A stretch of 64,000 bases of DNA from Sulfurovum sp. (GTDB taxonomy: Bacteria; Campylobacterota; Campylobacteria; Campylobacterales; Sulfurovaceae): the NCBI GenBank assembly GCA_026990595.1, contig JALXCZ010000008.1, forward strand, positions 112,363 to 176,362. Reading direction: 5' to 3'. A model generated the notes under the pieces. It saw only the letters and a list, made by a program, of their open reading frames with translations, had not been told where the DNA came from and ran no database searches. Positions 8,742-17,158 of this stretch are shown here, in pieces. The stretch's first letter is position 1. Every line of letters starts with the position of its first letter. Made by a program: the position numbers and the translations under genes.

Positions 8742-9824
8742 TTATATGCTTTTGTATACATCCACTATCTTTCCAACCATTTGTTTTAATGAAAAATTAT
8801 GATCAATATACATATAACCGTCAAACTGAAGTCTTTTGGCATCCTCTATTTTCCGAGCCAGTTCCTGACTTGAACCAACGGTATAGAAATAACCATTTTC
8901 ACCTTTTCTAATAATATCTAAAACTCCACCATGTTCTGTAGCAACTACCGGTGTATTCATGGCAATTGCTTCTGCTACACTCCTACCGAAACTTTCAGGT
9001 TTTTTAGAACTGCTGACCACCACATCACTCAGGGCATAGATCTCTGCTACTTGGCTCTGGCTTCCTGTAAAAATAATATGCTCTTCTATATTCAATTCTT
9101 TTACCAATGTTTTGAGAGATTCAAAATAATTTTGCTTGTCTTCACGTACTCCACCTACGACCAGACCTATGACATTAGGTATTGTATCTTTGGCTAGGGC
9201 AACAGCATGAATGAATGTCTCCAGGTCTTTTAACTGGGTGATCCTGCCTACTGAAGTGACAATAGTTTTATCATTTAGATGATATTTTTGTATGAAGGCA
9301 TCTATAAAATCATGATTTACATTCTCAGGGTTGAATTTTTCAAGATCAATGCCTCTTGGGATCACAGTGACCTTTTTTTCATCTGTATGATAATGCTCTT
9401 GAATATAAGACTTGATCGCACTGCTTACACAGATCACGCTGTCACCTTTGGTCATAACAGCACTGTAGGCACTTACACTGTTAAACCCGTGTACCGTTGT
9501 TACAAAAGGCAGTTGCAGCTTCTTGTTTGCCCAATAGGTCAGCCAGGCAGGTACACGACTTCTTGCATGTAAAATATCCGGATTGCACTCTTTAAGCAGT
9601 TTACGCAGTTTGATCATTCTAGAAAAAGCGGTGAACGGATTTTTAGAACAAATATCCAAAGTAATATGCTTCCCGCCATCTGCTTCTATCTGCCTTGTAA
9701 GTTTCCCTCCTGCACTAATAACTATGCTCTCATGTCCCATTTTTAGCAACTCTCGGCTCAGCTCCATAGTACCGCGTTCTACACCACCTTCATTCAGCTC
9801 CGGTAATAATTGTACGATCTTCAT
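8742..9824 (-). CDS. GT4-family glycosyltransferase, LPS locus
   Basis: 360-residue GT-B glycosyltransferase. The N-terminal loop is ELNEGGVERGTMELSREL; the linker/donor domain has VIPRGIDLEKF and TSVGRITQLKDLETFI; the E(x7)E block is KPESFGRSVAEAIAMNTPVVA. The arrangement is typical of GT4 enzymes of LPS core synthesis. Its ATG overlaps the stop of the upstream ELM1-like gene by 4 bp, so the two are likely translated together. It is the most canonical of the four GT4 genes here. Its substrate is unknown. Confidence 0.87.
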   Translation of the reverse strand: MKIVQLLPELNEGGVERGTMELSRELLKMGHESIVISAGGKLTRQIEADGGKHITLDICSKNPFTAFSRMIKLRKLLKECNPDILHARSRVPAWLTYWANKKLQLPFVTTVHGFNSVSAYSAVMTKGDSVICVSSAIKSYIQEHYHTDEKKVTVIPRGIDLEKFNPENVNHDFIDAFIQKYHLNDKTIVTSVGRITQLKDLETFIHAVALAKDTIPNVIGLVVGGVREDKQNYFESLKTLVKELNIEEHIIFTGSQSQVAEIYALSDVVVSSSKKPESFGRSVAEAIAMNTPVVATEHGGVLDIIRKGENGYFYTVGSSQELARKIEDAKRLQFDGYMYIDHNFSLKQMVGKIVDVYKSI

Positions 9825-10726
9825 AGACTCACCTTTTGAAGATATGTTCCAAAATCTATTTTTCTATTTCGATTCTTTACCGTACCGTCATAAATATGCA
9901 AATAGCCCTCTTTTTCCAAGCTTTTTATAAAACGTTCAAACTTATTGGTTTTTTGGCTCTCCAACGGCAATACGATCACATTTGTTCTACCATAGGAAAC
10001 CGCCTCCGAGATCATAGATGTACTGTCTCCTGTAATGAACACTGTCTCGCACTGTTCCAAAAAATCAGGGATAGGATTGATCCTCTTCTTTGAAAAGATC
10101 ACCTCATAGCCAAAATGATATGACTCTACTAATTGCTCTACCGCCTCAGATGTTCTCGGTGAAGTTGTAACAGCGATCTCATATCCTTGATAATGCTTTA
10201 TAATAAAATCAAGTTGAGCCTGGAGCTTCTCTTTTGACATTGTAAATATTTTATTGTTACCGCCTATAACGATTCCTATGGACTTTTTTTTGGCTTTATA
10301 TATCCCTTGAGGCTCAACATAGGCAAAATTTGCAGGGATCTCTATAATATTTTCCTGCTTTGGAGACATGTCATGGATTTGGGCAAAAATAATGTCAAAA
10401 TCATATTTGTAACCTTGCGGAAGCATCATTACTACTGATTTTGCTTCTAACTCTTTGGCAAATACTTTAACCATATAGTAGGTTAAGGAACCTGTTCCAA
10501 CAACCATTTCATATGCATTGTGAGGCAGCATCACAGAACGAAACAAAAACTTGGTTTTTAATCCCAGTTTATCTAAAATATATGTAAGTGGTTTACTCCA
10601 ACTGTATTTAGGCAGTACTTCCATGACATCATACGGCACTTCCAAATACTTTGCCAATGCAACTGATTGATTGAGATGTCCCATACGTCCGTCATTGAGA
10701 ATAAGTATACGATTCATAATCGCCAC
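9821..10726 (-). CDS. ELM1-family protein, LPS locus (second member)
   Basis: 301 residues. The N-terminal signature RILILNDGRMGHLNQSVALA matches the ELM1-like family and parallels the protein at 4310-5314. Further shared blocks are GIVIGGNNKIFTMSKEKLQ and FITGDSTSMISEAVSYG near the C-terminus. No membrane helix is evident, so it is probably a cytoplasmic or peripheral protein. It overlaps lpxL by 13 bp upstream and the GT4 gene by 4 bp downstream. Its function is unproven; a GT-B-like sugar-handling role is inferred from fold-like motifs and context. Confidence 0.8.
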   Translation of the reverse strand: MAIMNRILILNDGRMGHLNQSVALAKYLEVPYDVMEVLPKYSWSKPLTYILDKLGLKTKFLFRSVMLPHNAYEMVVGTGSLTYYMVKVFAKELEAKSVVMMLPQGYKYDFDIIFAQIHDMSPKQENIIEIPANFAYVEPQGIYKAKKKSIGIVIGGNNKIFTMSKEKLQAQLDFIIKHYQGYEIAVTTSPRTSEAVEQLVESYHFGYEVIFSKKRINPIPDFLEQCETVFITGDSTSMISEAVSYGRTNVIVLPLESQKTNKFERFIKSLEKEGYLHIYDGTVKNRNRKIDFGTYLQKVSL

Positions 10727-11598
10727 CTATTGTGCATCCAGAACCATTGTGCCGGGTATTCTCTGATCATCTCTTCTATTTCCAAATTGTATTTTGCTGT
10801 CATTAATTCCAGTTTCTTTTCTTTATCTTCCACCTCATCTGCTACATAATCAATAGGGTCATTAATGATAAGTTCATATGTTCCATCACTCTGTCTTGCA
10901 ATAAAAACAGGTATGACTAAAGGATCAAATTTTAATTTAAGCATTGCCACGGACAATGTCGTTTCTGCTGGCATACCAAAAAAATCCACTTTGACACTGT
11001 TTAGATGACCTGATTTCTGATCTATAAGTAATCCAACTGCATTCCCTCGTTTTAGTACTTTTGCCATAGAAAGCATTGCATTGTCTTTGCTTGTTGCATG
11101 GTTTCCATACTTGTTTCTAAACGGGATTGTAATATTTCGATCAATTAATTTATTGTTTCCTTCTCTTCCTATGGCAAGCATAGGTAAACCGTATTTGGCT
11201 AAAAAGTGTGCTGCTAATTCCCAGTTGGAGAAGTGAGCTGTCATAACGATCACACCTTGAGGACTATTTTGGGAGATATATTCTAATTTTTCTTTTGCCT
11301 CTGCAAAATTTTTAATAGATCCATCAATATCAAACCGATCTACAAACATCAAAAGGATCTCTGAAACTGTTTTGGACAGTTCCGTATAAACCTCTTTTGA
11401 GAGTGTTTTTATCTCATCTGCACTTTTTTCAGGGTAGGCATTAGAGAGATTGCGGATTGTTAGATTTCGTCGTTTACCGTCTAATTTATAGAGTAACCGA
11501 GCTGTTGCTTTAAAAAAAGCATAAATAAATGATCTTGGTGCGATCTTAGCGATCCATAACAATAGTTTCACCAGTATGTATTCAACTTTTTCTCTCAT
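10714..11598 (-). CDS. Lipid A biosynthesis acyltransferase (LpxL/HtrB family)
   Basis: 294 residues with an N-terminal hydrophobic segment and the lysophospholipid/lipid A acyltransferase fold. The catalytic HX4E motif is seen as AHFSNWE (His122, Glu127), followed by LAIGREGNN and GLLIDQKSG, the conserved substrate-binding blocks of the LpxL/HtrB/MsbB family. These inner-membrane enzymes add secondary acyl chains to Kdo-lipid A from acyl-ACP. It is the first gene of the minus-strand LPS operon and is divergent from hisH. Whether it transfers laurate or another chain cannot be told. Confidence 0.88.
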   Translation of the reverse strand: MREKVEYILVKLLLWIAKIAPRSFIYAFFKATARLLYKLDGKRRNLTIRNLSNAYPEKSADEIKTLSKEVYTELSKTVSEILLMFVDRFDIDGSIKNFAEAKEKLEYISQNSPQGVIVMTAHFSNWELAAHFLAKYGLPMLAIGREGNNKLIDRNITIPFRNKYGNHATSKDNAMLSMAKVLKRGNAVGLLIDQKSGHLNSVKVDFFGMPAETTLSVAMLKLKFDPLVIPVFIARQSDGTYELIINDPIDYVADEVEDKEKKLELMTAKYNLEIEEMIREYPAQWFWMHNRWRL

Positions 11599-11679
11599 TG
11601 GTAACCTATAGATTGTATTAAAACCTTATTTTACCCAAATAGACTAAAGGAGCATATAATACCTTTCAATTTAATTTGC

Positions 11680-11685
11680 TATAAT
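11680..11685 (+). promoter_or_regulatory. Putative -10 box of the hisH-hisA-prmA-ftsH transcript
   Basis: TATAAT preceded by TTTGC, 36 bp before the chosen hisH start, in the short divergent spacer shared with lpxL. A second TATAAT occurs at 11654-11659. The -35 region is AT-rich without a clear TTGACA. Confidence 0.45.
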
Positions 11686-11721
11686 CACGGTTACTAATAC
11701 GACTGCAAAGGAATGATCTTC

Positions 11722-12351
11722 GTGATAGGAATTGTCGATTATAATATGGGAAACCTTGCCTCTGTCATCAATGCTTTCAAAAAAGTCGGTGCAGATGTTC
11801 AGCTTGAGAGTAATCCTGCAAAACTGGATGAATATGATAAACTTATCCTTCCGGGGGTAGGTGCATTTGGCGATGCGATGGATCATTTGAAAGCAAATGG
11901 TATGGATGTAGCAGTTAATACATTTGCTTCAAGCGGAAAGCCTTTGCTCGGTATCTGTTTGGGAATGCAACTGCTTTTTGACAGCTCTGAAGAATTTGGT
12001 TCTACCCAAGGTTTAGGGCTTATCCCCGGAGAAGTTGTAGCATTTGACGAAAGTAAGTTTGATCAGCCGCTTAAAGTACCTCATATGGGCTGGAATGAAC
12101 TCTTCCGAAACAACGTAGGGGCAGACCCAAGTGTCTGCCCTTTGTTTAATGATTTGCCAAATGATTTCTACCTTTATTTTGTTCACTCATACCATGCTGT
12201 ATGTGATGACAAATATGCCATAGGCAAAACACACTACGGTTACGAATTCGTAAGTGCAGTACAGAACGGAAATATTTACGGCATACAGCCACATCCGGAA
12301 AAAAGCCATGAAAATGGACTTAAAATTATAGAAAATTTTAGCAAACTGTAG
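11722..12351 (+). CDS. hisH: Imidazole glycerol phosphate synthase, glutaminase subunit
   Basis: Class I glutamine amidotransferase, 209 residues, that supplies ammonia to HisF in histidine and AICAR synthesis. The nucleophile loop LLGICLGMQLLF (Cys79) and the His191/Glu193 pair in PHPEKS are intact. I chose the GTG at 11722 because it gives the usual N-terminus MIGIVDYNMGNL with AAAGGA 9 nt upstream; an in-frame ATG at 11713 touches that ribosome site directly. Residues 131-140 (NVGADPSVCP) come from an in-frame palindromic insertion. The TAG stop is formed by the first bases of a downstream repeat. HisF is not adjacent; hisA follows. Confidence 0.93.
   Translation: MIGIVDYNMGNLASVINAFKKVGADVQLESNPAKLDEYDKLILPGVGAFGDAMDHLKANGMDVAVNTFASSGKPLLGICLGMQLLFDSSEEFGSTQGLGLIPGEVVAFDESKFDQPLKVPHMGWNELFRNNVGADPSVCPLFNDLPNDFYLYFVHSYHAVCDDKYAIGKTHYGYEFVSAVQNGNIYGIQPHPEKSHENGLKIIENFSKL
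12115..12140 (+). repeat. In-frame GTAGGG-headed palindrome inside hisH
   Basis: The sequence starts GTAGGGGCAGAC and forms a perfect 8-bp stem (GGGCAGAC / GTCTGCCC) with a 6-nt loop. It encodes the peptide VGADPSVCP, placed between WNELFRN and PLFNDL, where HisH proteins normally have a short loop. Head and design match the intergenic GTAGGG repeats nearby, although the palindrome arm differs. Confidence 0.6.
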
Positions 12352-12426
12352 GGTGTTGTACCCTTACAACACCACATTGATGTATGAATTTTATTAAATC
12401 GGTGTTGTCAGGAGACAACACCCTAC
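12348..12426. repeat. GTAGGG/CCCTAC palindromic intergenic repeat, copy 1
   Basis: A 79-bp element with outer inverted ends GTAGGGTGTTGT and ACAACACCCTAC. It contains two hairpins: GGTGTTGT/ACAACACC at the left and again at the right, joined by an AT-rich linker. Its first bases provide the hisH TAG stop, and the hisA ribosome site starts right after it. Copies 2 and 3 are at 18713-18808 and 30390-30455. Confidence 0.85.
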
Positions 12427-12437
12427 AAGGAATAAAC

Positions 12438-13145
12438 ATGACAATACTTCCCGCGATCGATTTAAAAGACGGTAAAGCAGTAAGATTAAGCAAAGGACTG
12501 ATGGATTCAGCCAAAATATACTCAGATGAGCCTTGGCAGGTTGCCAAAAAATTTGAAGAGCTCGGAAGTGAATGGGTACATCTGGTTGATCTTAACGGTG
12601 CCTTTGCTGGGAAACCTGAGAATTTGGAACAGATCAGAAAAATAAGAAAAAACTGTAACCTTAAGCTGGAACTTGGCGGCGGTATCAGGGATGAAGAGAC
12701 GATCAAAATGTATCTTGATCTTGGTATCGACAGGTTGATCCTTGGTTCCATTGCTGTAAAAGATGCACAATTCGTGAAAGATATGGCTGCCAAATATCCC
12801 ATCGTTGTTGGGATTGATGCCATTGATGGTATGGTAGCAGTGGAAGGATGGGCTGAGACTTCGGATATGAAAGCAACTGAGCTGGCCCATGAGTTTGCTG
12901 CCTGCGGCGTACAGGCGATCATCTGTACCGATGTCGGCCGTGACGGAATGATGACAGGGGTAAACATTGCATTTACCAAAGCTATACAGGAAGCTTCAGG
13001 ACTTGAAACCATTGCTTCGGGAGGACTTAAAGATATGACAGATATTCATGCCCTCATTGAAGCAGGGATCGATGGAACTATTGTAGGTAAAGCTTTCTAT
13101 GAAGGTACCTTGGACTTAGAAGAAGCATTTAAGGCAACAAAATAA
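12438..13145 (+). CDS. hisA: Phosphoribosylformimino-5-aminoimidazole carboxamide ribotide isomerase
   Basis: (beta/alpha)8-barrel isomerase of histidine synthesis, 235 residues, converting ProFAR to PRFAR. The N-terminal phosphate/catalytic motif is [14 protein letters not shown] (Asp8 as first catalytic acid); GGGIRD and the second catalytic Asp in [12 protein letters not shown] are present, as is SGGLKDMTD. The ATG at 12438 is chosen because AAGG lies 8 nt upstream and it gives the usual N-terminus. An in-frame ATG at 12384 would begin inside the preceding repeat and add 18 unusual residues. The stop overlaps the prmA start (TAATG). Confidence 0.95.
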   Translation: MTILPAIDLKDGKAVRLSKGLMDSAKIYSDEPWQVAKKFEELGSEWVHLVDLNGAFAGKPENLEQIRKIRKNCNLKLELGGGIRDEETIKMYLDLGIDRLILGSIAVKDAQFVKDMAAKYPIVVGIDAIDGMVAVEGWAETSDMKATELAHEFAACGVQAIICTDVGRDGMMTGVNIAFTKAIQEASGLETIASGGLKDMTDIHALIEAGIDGTIVGKAFYEGTLDLEEAFKATK

Positions 13146-13960
13146 TGAATAAAACCTATTATGAACTAACGATTACTTTAGATAACAACTTTGAAGAGTT
13201 CATTGCCGACTTTATTGCCAACATCGCAGGAGATGGTGTCGAGTTGGGCAAAGGAAAGATCATAGTACGAAGCCAGTCTGATTTAACTTTTGTTAAAGAT
13301 GCTCTTGTATCTTTAGAAGGTACTTTAAATGGTACAATCCACATGGATTATACTTTAAAAGAGAAAGAAAATGTAGACTGGATCAAAACCTATCAGGAAT
13401 CGATACAACCAATAGAAGCAGGCAGGTTTTATATCTTCCCTTCCTGGTATGCACCTAAAGAGGGTTTGATCAATATCAAGATTGATCCTGCGCTTGCTTT
13501 TGGTTCAGGGCACCATGCAACTACTTTTTCATGTTTGGAGGCCATCAGTATTTATGTAAAACCCAAAGATCGTGTCATAGATGTTGGATGCGGCTCAGGT
13601 ATTTTGGGACTGGCTTGTAAAAAACTGGGTGCAAATATAGAACTTTGTGATACGGATCCCCTTTCAGTAGAAAGCTGTAAAGAAAACTTTAAACTCAATG
13701 TTGAGAATTATGATAAACTTTGGGAAGGTTCTGCAAATAAAGCAGAGGGCACCTATGATGTAGTTATAGCAAATATCATTGCAGATGTATTACGATTTAT
13801 TGCAAAAGATCTAAAATCTGCACTGAAAGAGGATGGATACCTAATACTTTCAGGTATCTTAGATAAAAAAGAAGAACTGGTCAAAGAGTCATTTAAAGAC
13901 TTAACCTTAGAAAACAGAACACTGAAAGATGAATGGGTAACACTTATTTATAAGAAATAA
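13145..13960 (+). CDS. prmA: Ribosomal protein L11 methyltransferase
   Basis: 271 residues. The N-terminal substrate-recognition domain (about 1-80) is followed by a class I SAM methyltransferase domain: motif [14 protein letters not shown] (about 144-156), acidic [10 protein letters not shown], and [10 protein letters not shown] (about 208-217). It trimethylates amino groups of ribosomal protein L11. It is translationally coupled to hisA by a TAATG overlap. The C-terminal coding block (EWVTLIYKK) is repeated in diverged form and in the same frame about 130 bp downstream, just before ftsH, so the present stop was probably created by insertion of a small element. Confidence 0.92.
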   Translation: MNKTYYELTITLDNNFEEFIADFIANIAGDGVELGKGKIIVRSQSDLTFVKDALVSLEGTLNGTIHMDYTLKEKENVDWIKTYQESIQPIEAGRFYIFPSWYAPKEGLINIKIDPALAFGSGHHATTFSCLEAISIYVKPKDRVIDVGCGSGILGLACKKLGANIELCDTDPLSVESCKENFKLNVENYDKLWEGSANKAEGTYDVVIANIIADVLRFIAKDLKSALKEDGYLILSGILDKKEELVKESFKDLTLENRTLKDEWVTLIYKK

Positions 13961-14091
13961 CTAGTAAAATCGCACAAGTGCGATGAGCTCACTGCTGAAG
14001 TGGTCTCAGCGACAGCATAGCAAAGATGAACTTTGTTCATTTTGCGTTATAATAAATCACAAGAGTGGGTCACACTTGTATATAAAAAGGA
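13931..14091 (+). repeat. Structured element between two copies of the prmA 3' end
   Basis: Positions 13931-13957 (GAATGGGTAACACTT...) and 14063-14089 (GAGTGGGTCACACTT...) are diverged direct repeats coding EWVTLIYKK and EWVTLVYKK, exactly 132 bp apart and in the same frame. Between them lie compact hairpins: ATCGCAC-aa-GTGCGAT, TGCTG...CAGCA and ATGAAC-ttt-GTTCAT. The second copy reads on to a TAA that overlaps the ftsH ATG (TAATG), as expected of an ancestral prmA end. Confidence 0.65.
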
Positions 14092-14100
14092 TAGTAATTA

Positions 14101-16134
14101 ATGGCTAATCAAAACAATCAAAACAATCAGAACGATAATAATAATAATAATAATTTTTTTAACAACAATCCCCTGCTTGCATTTGCAATATTTTCTATTG
14201 TGATCATTCTGATCTTCAAATCTTTTGTTGGGGAAGGTGAAGGGTTAGGCAGTATGCTTAACACTCAAAATGTATCTCTGACGAAACAGGTCAAATATTC
14301 CGAGATTAAAAAAGAAATTGAAGATGGTAATGTCAAAAGTGTTAAACTCACACCTACAAGCATAGAGGCTATCAGTGAAAAAGATGGACACAAAATACGC
14401 TATGTCGCACAAAATGTACCTACCTATGATGAGAAGCTTATTCCTCTTCTTGAAAAGAAAAAAATCTCTTATGAAGGTGTTATGGGAAATGGGTTAATGT
14501 CTGAATTGATTAGTATGCTGCTTCCTATACTTATCTTTTTCGCTATTTGGATCTTCCTTGCTAAAAAAATGTCAAAAGGTATGGGTGGAGGTATTTTAGG
14601 TGCTGGAAAAGCGGACAAACTCATAAACTCAGAAAAACCCGATACGCGCTTTGATGATGTACAGGGGGTAGAAGAAGCAAAAGATGAAGTCAAAGAGATC
14701 GTTGATTTCCTTAAATTCCCGGAACGCTACATAGAGCTTGGAGCTAAAATACCAAAAGGTGTGCTGCTTGTTGGACCTCCCGGTACAGGTAAAACTCTTT
14801 TGGCAAAAGCAGTAGCCGGGGAAGCATCTGTTCCGTTCTTCTCCGTAAGCGGTTCAGGCTTCATTGAAATGTTCGTAGGAGTAGGAGCAAGCCGTGTACG
14901 TGACCTTTTTGCCCAAGCTAAAAAAGAAGCACCTTCCATCATCTTCATTGATGAGATAGATGCCATCGGTAAAAGTAGAGCCAGTGGTGGACAGATGGGT
15001 GGAAACGATGAGCGCGAGCAGACACTCAACCAGCTTCTTGCAGAGATGGACGGTTTTGGTACAAATACTCCTGTTATCGTACTCGCTGCCACCAACAGAC
15101 CTGAAACTCTGGATGCTGCATTGCTTAGAGCCGGACGCTTCGACAGACAGGTACTTGTTGATAAACCTGATTATGATGGACGTCTGGCTATCTTAAAAGT
15201 ACACTCCAAAGATGTAAAACTGGCTTCCAATGTTGATCTGGAGATCGTTGCGAAACAAACTGCAGGTCTTGCAGGTGCAGATCTGGCAAATATCATTAAT
15301 GAGGCTGCACTTCTTGCCGGAAGATTCAATAAAAAAGAGATTGAACAGTCTGATCTTCTTGAAGCAATTGAGAGGTCATTTGTCGGTCTTGAGAAGAAAA
15401 ACCGTAAGATCAATGAAACAGAAAAACGCATTGTTGCCTATCATGAAAGCGGCCATGCACTTATGGCAGAGTTAAGTAAAGGTGCTACACGGGTTACCAA
15501 AGTCTCAATCATTCCTAGAGGACTGGGTGCTTTAGGCTATACACTGCATCTTCCGGAGGATGAGGATAGATTCCTAAAACAAAAACATGAACTCCTTGCT
15601 GAAATAGATGTACTTCTTGGCGGACGTGCTGCCGAAGACGTTTTCATTGGCGAGATCAGTACCGGTGCAGGAAATGACCTTGACCGTGCCACTGCTATTT
15701 TAAAAGACATGATCTCTGTTTACGGTATGACTGATGTTGCCGGACTCATGGTACTTTCCCGTAGTCAAAATTCTTTCCTTGGTGCCGGAGCAGTAAGTAC
15801 TGACTACAGTGAGAAAATGGCTGAAAATATGGACAATTATATTCGCAATACACTCAATGAACGATATGCTTTTGTAAAGAAAACACTGAATGAATATCAC
15901 CAGGCGATTGAAAATATGGCTGCTGTACTTCTGGATGTTGAAGTCATCGAAGGTAAAAAAGTACGCCAGATCATTGAAACATATGAGAAAGAGAATCATA
16001 TGCAAAGCCGTCTGGCACATAAAGTACCTGGAGAAAAGGCAGAAAAAGATTCAGAAAAAAATGCTTCTGAAGATAAAAATGATCATAAGAATGAAGAAGA
16101 CGCTTCTGAACATAATGAGGAAGAACCAAAATAA
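14101..16134 (+). CDS. ftsH: ATP-dependent zinc metalloprotease FtsH
   Basis: 677 residues. Two membrane helices (about 25-42 and 137-154) flank a periplasmic domain. The AAA+ module has Walker A GPPGTGKT (225-232), Walker B IIFIDEID (280-287) and the second region of homology ending [10 protein letters not shown]. The M41 protease domain has zinc motif HESGH (448-452) and third ligand Asp526 in AGNDLDRAT. It degrades misfolded membrane proteins and typically LpxC and other regulators. Oddities are an Asn/Gln-rich N-terminus of about 23 residues and an acidic Lys/Glu/Asp tail of about 40 residues. GGATAG lies upstream of the ATG. pssA follows 3 bp after the stop. Confidence 0.97.
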   Translation: MANQNNQNNQNDNNNNNNFFNNNPLLAFAIFSIVIILIFKSFVGEGEGLGSMLNTQNVSLTKQVKYSEIKKEIEDGNVKSVKLTPTSIEAISEKDGHKIRYVAQNVPTYDEKLIPLLEKKKISYEGVMGNGLMSELISMLLPILIFFAIWIFLAKKMSKGMGGGILGAGKADKLINSEKPDTRFDDVQGVEEAKDEVKEIVDFLKFPERYIELGAKIPKGVLLVGPPGTGKTLLAKAVAGEASVPFFSVSGSGFIEMFVGVGASRVRDLFAQAKKEAPSIIFIDEIDAIGKSRASGGQMGGNDEREQTLNQLLAEMDGFGTNTPVIVLAATNRPETLDAALLRAGRFDRQVLVDKPDYDGRLAILKVHSKDVKLASNVDLEIVAKQTAGLAGADLANIINEAALLAGRFNKKEIEQSDLLEAIERSFVGLEKKNRKINETEKRIVAYHESGHALMAELSKGATRVTKVSIIPRGLGALGYTLHLPEDEDRFLKQKHELLAEIDVLLGGRAAEDVFIGEISTGAGNDLDRATAILKDMISVYGMTDVAGLMVLSRSQNSFLGAGAVSTDYSEKMAENMDNYIRNTLNERYAFVKKTLNEYHQAIENMAAVLLDVEVIEGKKVRQIIETYEKENHMQSRLAHKVPGEKAEKDSEKNASEDKNDHKNEEDASEHNEEEPK

Positions 16135-16137
16135 CCT

Positions 16138-16854
16138 ATGAAAAAAGCAAATCTTATCTATATCCTACCGAATCTCTTTACTGCAAGCAGTATTTTCGTA
16201 GGAGTGATAAGCATTGTAGAGGCAAGTAAAGCACATTTTATTCTTGCTTCATGGCTTATACTTTTAGCACTTGTTTTTGACGGTCTTGACGGTCGGATCG
16301 CACGTATGACCAATACTACAAGCCGATTTGGTGTCGAGTTTGATTCACTGGCTGACATCATCTCTTTTGGTATTGCTCCATCAATGCTTCTTTATTTTTT
16401 CATAGGCGATGAATATGGGCGTTTTGGCATACTGGTCTCTGCACTTTATGTCATTTTCGGAGCTATTCGTTTAGCCAGATTCAACATCTCTACAGCAAAA
16501 ACAGACCCCAATGTATTTATAGGACTTCCCATACCTACAGCAGCAGTCTTTATCTCTATGTGGGTATTGCTGTTCCATAAATATACTTTGGAAAACTATA
16601 GTATCATGCTTCTCTTTTTGGCACTTGGCATAGCTATACTTATGGTCAGCAATTTTAGATATCCTTCATTTAAAAAGATCCAACTGGACAAGCCAATGGT
16701 TTTTAAAACGATGATACTTCTCATGCTTACAGCATCTCTGCTTTATCTCTTCTCAGCAGAAGGCTTTGCACTTGTCATACTAGCCTATACACTTTACGGT
16801 CCTATCCGTGCACTGCGAAACCTAACGATCAGAAAGATAAAAATTAAAAGATAA
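16138..16854 (+). CDS. pssA: CDP-diacylglycerol--serine O-phosphatidyltransferase
   Basis: 238-residue polytopic membrane enzyme of the CDP-alcohol phosphatidyltransferase family. The signature DG(x2)AR(x8)G(x3)D(x3)D is seen in DGRIAR followed by FGVEFDSLAD. It makes phosphatidylserine, the precursor of phosphatidylethanolamine. About six hydrophobic helices follow. It starts 3 bp after ftsH and is probably co-transcribed with it. The family is certain; the serine specificity rests on close similarity in length and motif spacing to bacterial PssA proteins. Confidence 0.93.
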   Translation: MKKANLIYILPNLFTASSIFVGVISIVEASKAHFILASWLILLALVFDGLDGRIARMTNTTSRFGVEFDSLADIISFGIAPSMLLYFFIGDEYGRFGILVSALYVIFGAIRLARFNISTAKTDPNVFIGLPIPTAAVFISMWVLLFHKYTLENYSIMLLFLALGIAILMVSNFRYPSFKKIQLDKPMVFKTMILLMLTASLLYLFSAEGFALVILAYTLYGPIRALRNLTIRKIKIKR

Positions 16855-16862
16855 TTTTTATC
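16836..16862 (+). terminator. AT-rich inverted repeat at the end of pssA
   Basis: A perfect 10-bp stem (GATAAAAATT / AATTTTTATC) with a 7-nt loop overlaps the pssA stop codon. The 3' arm includes a T run, so it can act as a weak intrinsic terminator that separates the ftsH-pssA transcript from leuA. Confidence 0.5.
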
Positions 16863-16864
16863 AC

Positions 16865-16893
16865 TTGTAATTTATTTTAATTTACTGTATACT
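16865..16893 (+). promoter_or_regulatory. Putative promoter of the leu leader-leuA transcript
   Basis: TTGTAA at 16865-16870 and TATACT at 16888-16893 are separated by exactly 17 bp. The expected transcription start is about 20 bp before the leader-peptide ATG. Confidence 0.55.
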
Positions 16894-16919
16894 TCTTAAA
16901 AATTAAACAGGAGAACCTT

Positions 16920-16991
16920 ATGAAAACCATTATTCATACAAACACTATTTTCAGTAAAGACAATTCTCTCCTGCTACTGCTCACACTTTAA
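16920..16991 (+). CDS. leuL: Leucine-rich leader peptide upstream of leuA
   Basis: A 23-codon ORF with its own ribosome site (AGGAGAACCTT before ATG). It ends ...NSLLLLLTL-stop, so six of the last seven sense codons are leucine, using CTC, CTG, CTA and CTT. It lies between a promoter-like sequence and leuA, with candidate alternative hairpins downstream. This is the design of ribosome-mediated attenuation leaders of leucine operons: low Leu-tRNA stalls the ribosome on the Leu codons and changes folding downstream. The symbol is used by function; no homology was tested. Confidence 0.72.
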   Translation: MKTIIHTNTIFSKDNSLLLLLTL

Positions 16992-17158
16992 TAGTCTAAC
17001 TATCCACTTTTTTATATAACATAACATTCTTTTCTAATACCTAACTAAGATTTAGGTAAAATTAGATAATTTTATACATATCAATTTTTTAGGAAGCGGG
17101 AAACAAACTCTCCACTTCCATATATCGATATGTTTTTATAAACAATAAGGTTAATACA
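16992..17158 (+). promoter_or_regulatory. Candidate attenuator region between the leucine leader and leuA
   Basis: A 167-bp AT-rich spacer. Visible structures are a 6-bp stem ACCTAA (17039-17044) / TTAGGT (17052-17057), and a longer imperfect stem GGAAGCGGG (17092-17100) / TCCACTTCC (17111-17119) with a 10-nt loop. T-rich sequence appears only about 12 nt beyond the second stem, so it is not a textbook terminator. The assignment as attenuator depends mainly on the leader peptide. Confidence 0.45.

Noticed and set aside
12384..12437. Upstream ATG for hisA
   Set aside because: It would start inside the GTAGGG repeat and add 18 residues not expected in HisA; the ATG at 12438 has its own ribosome site.
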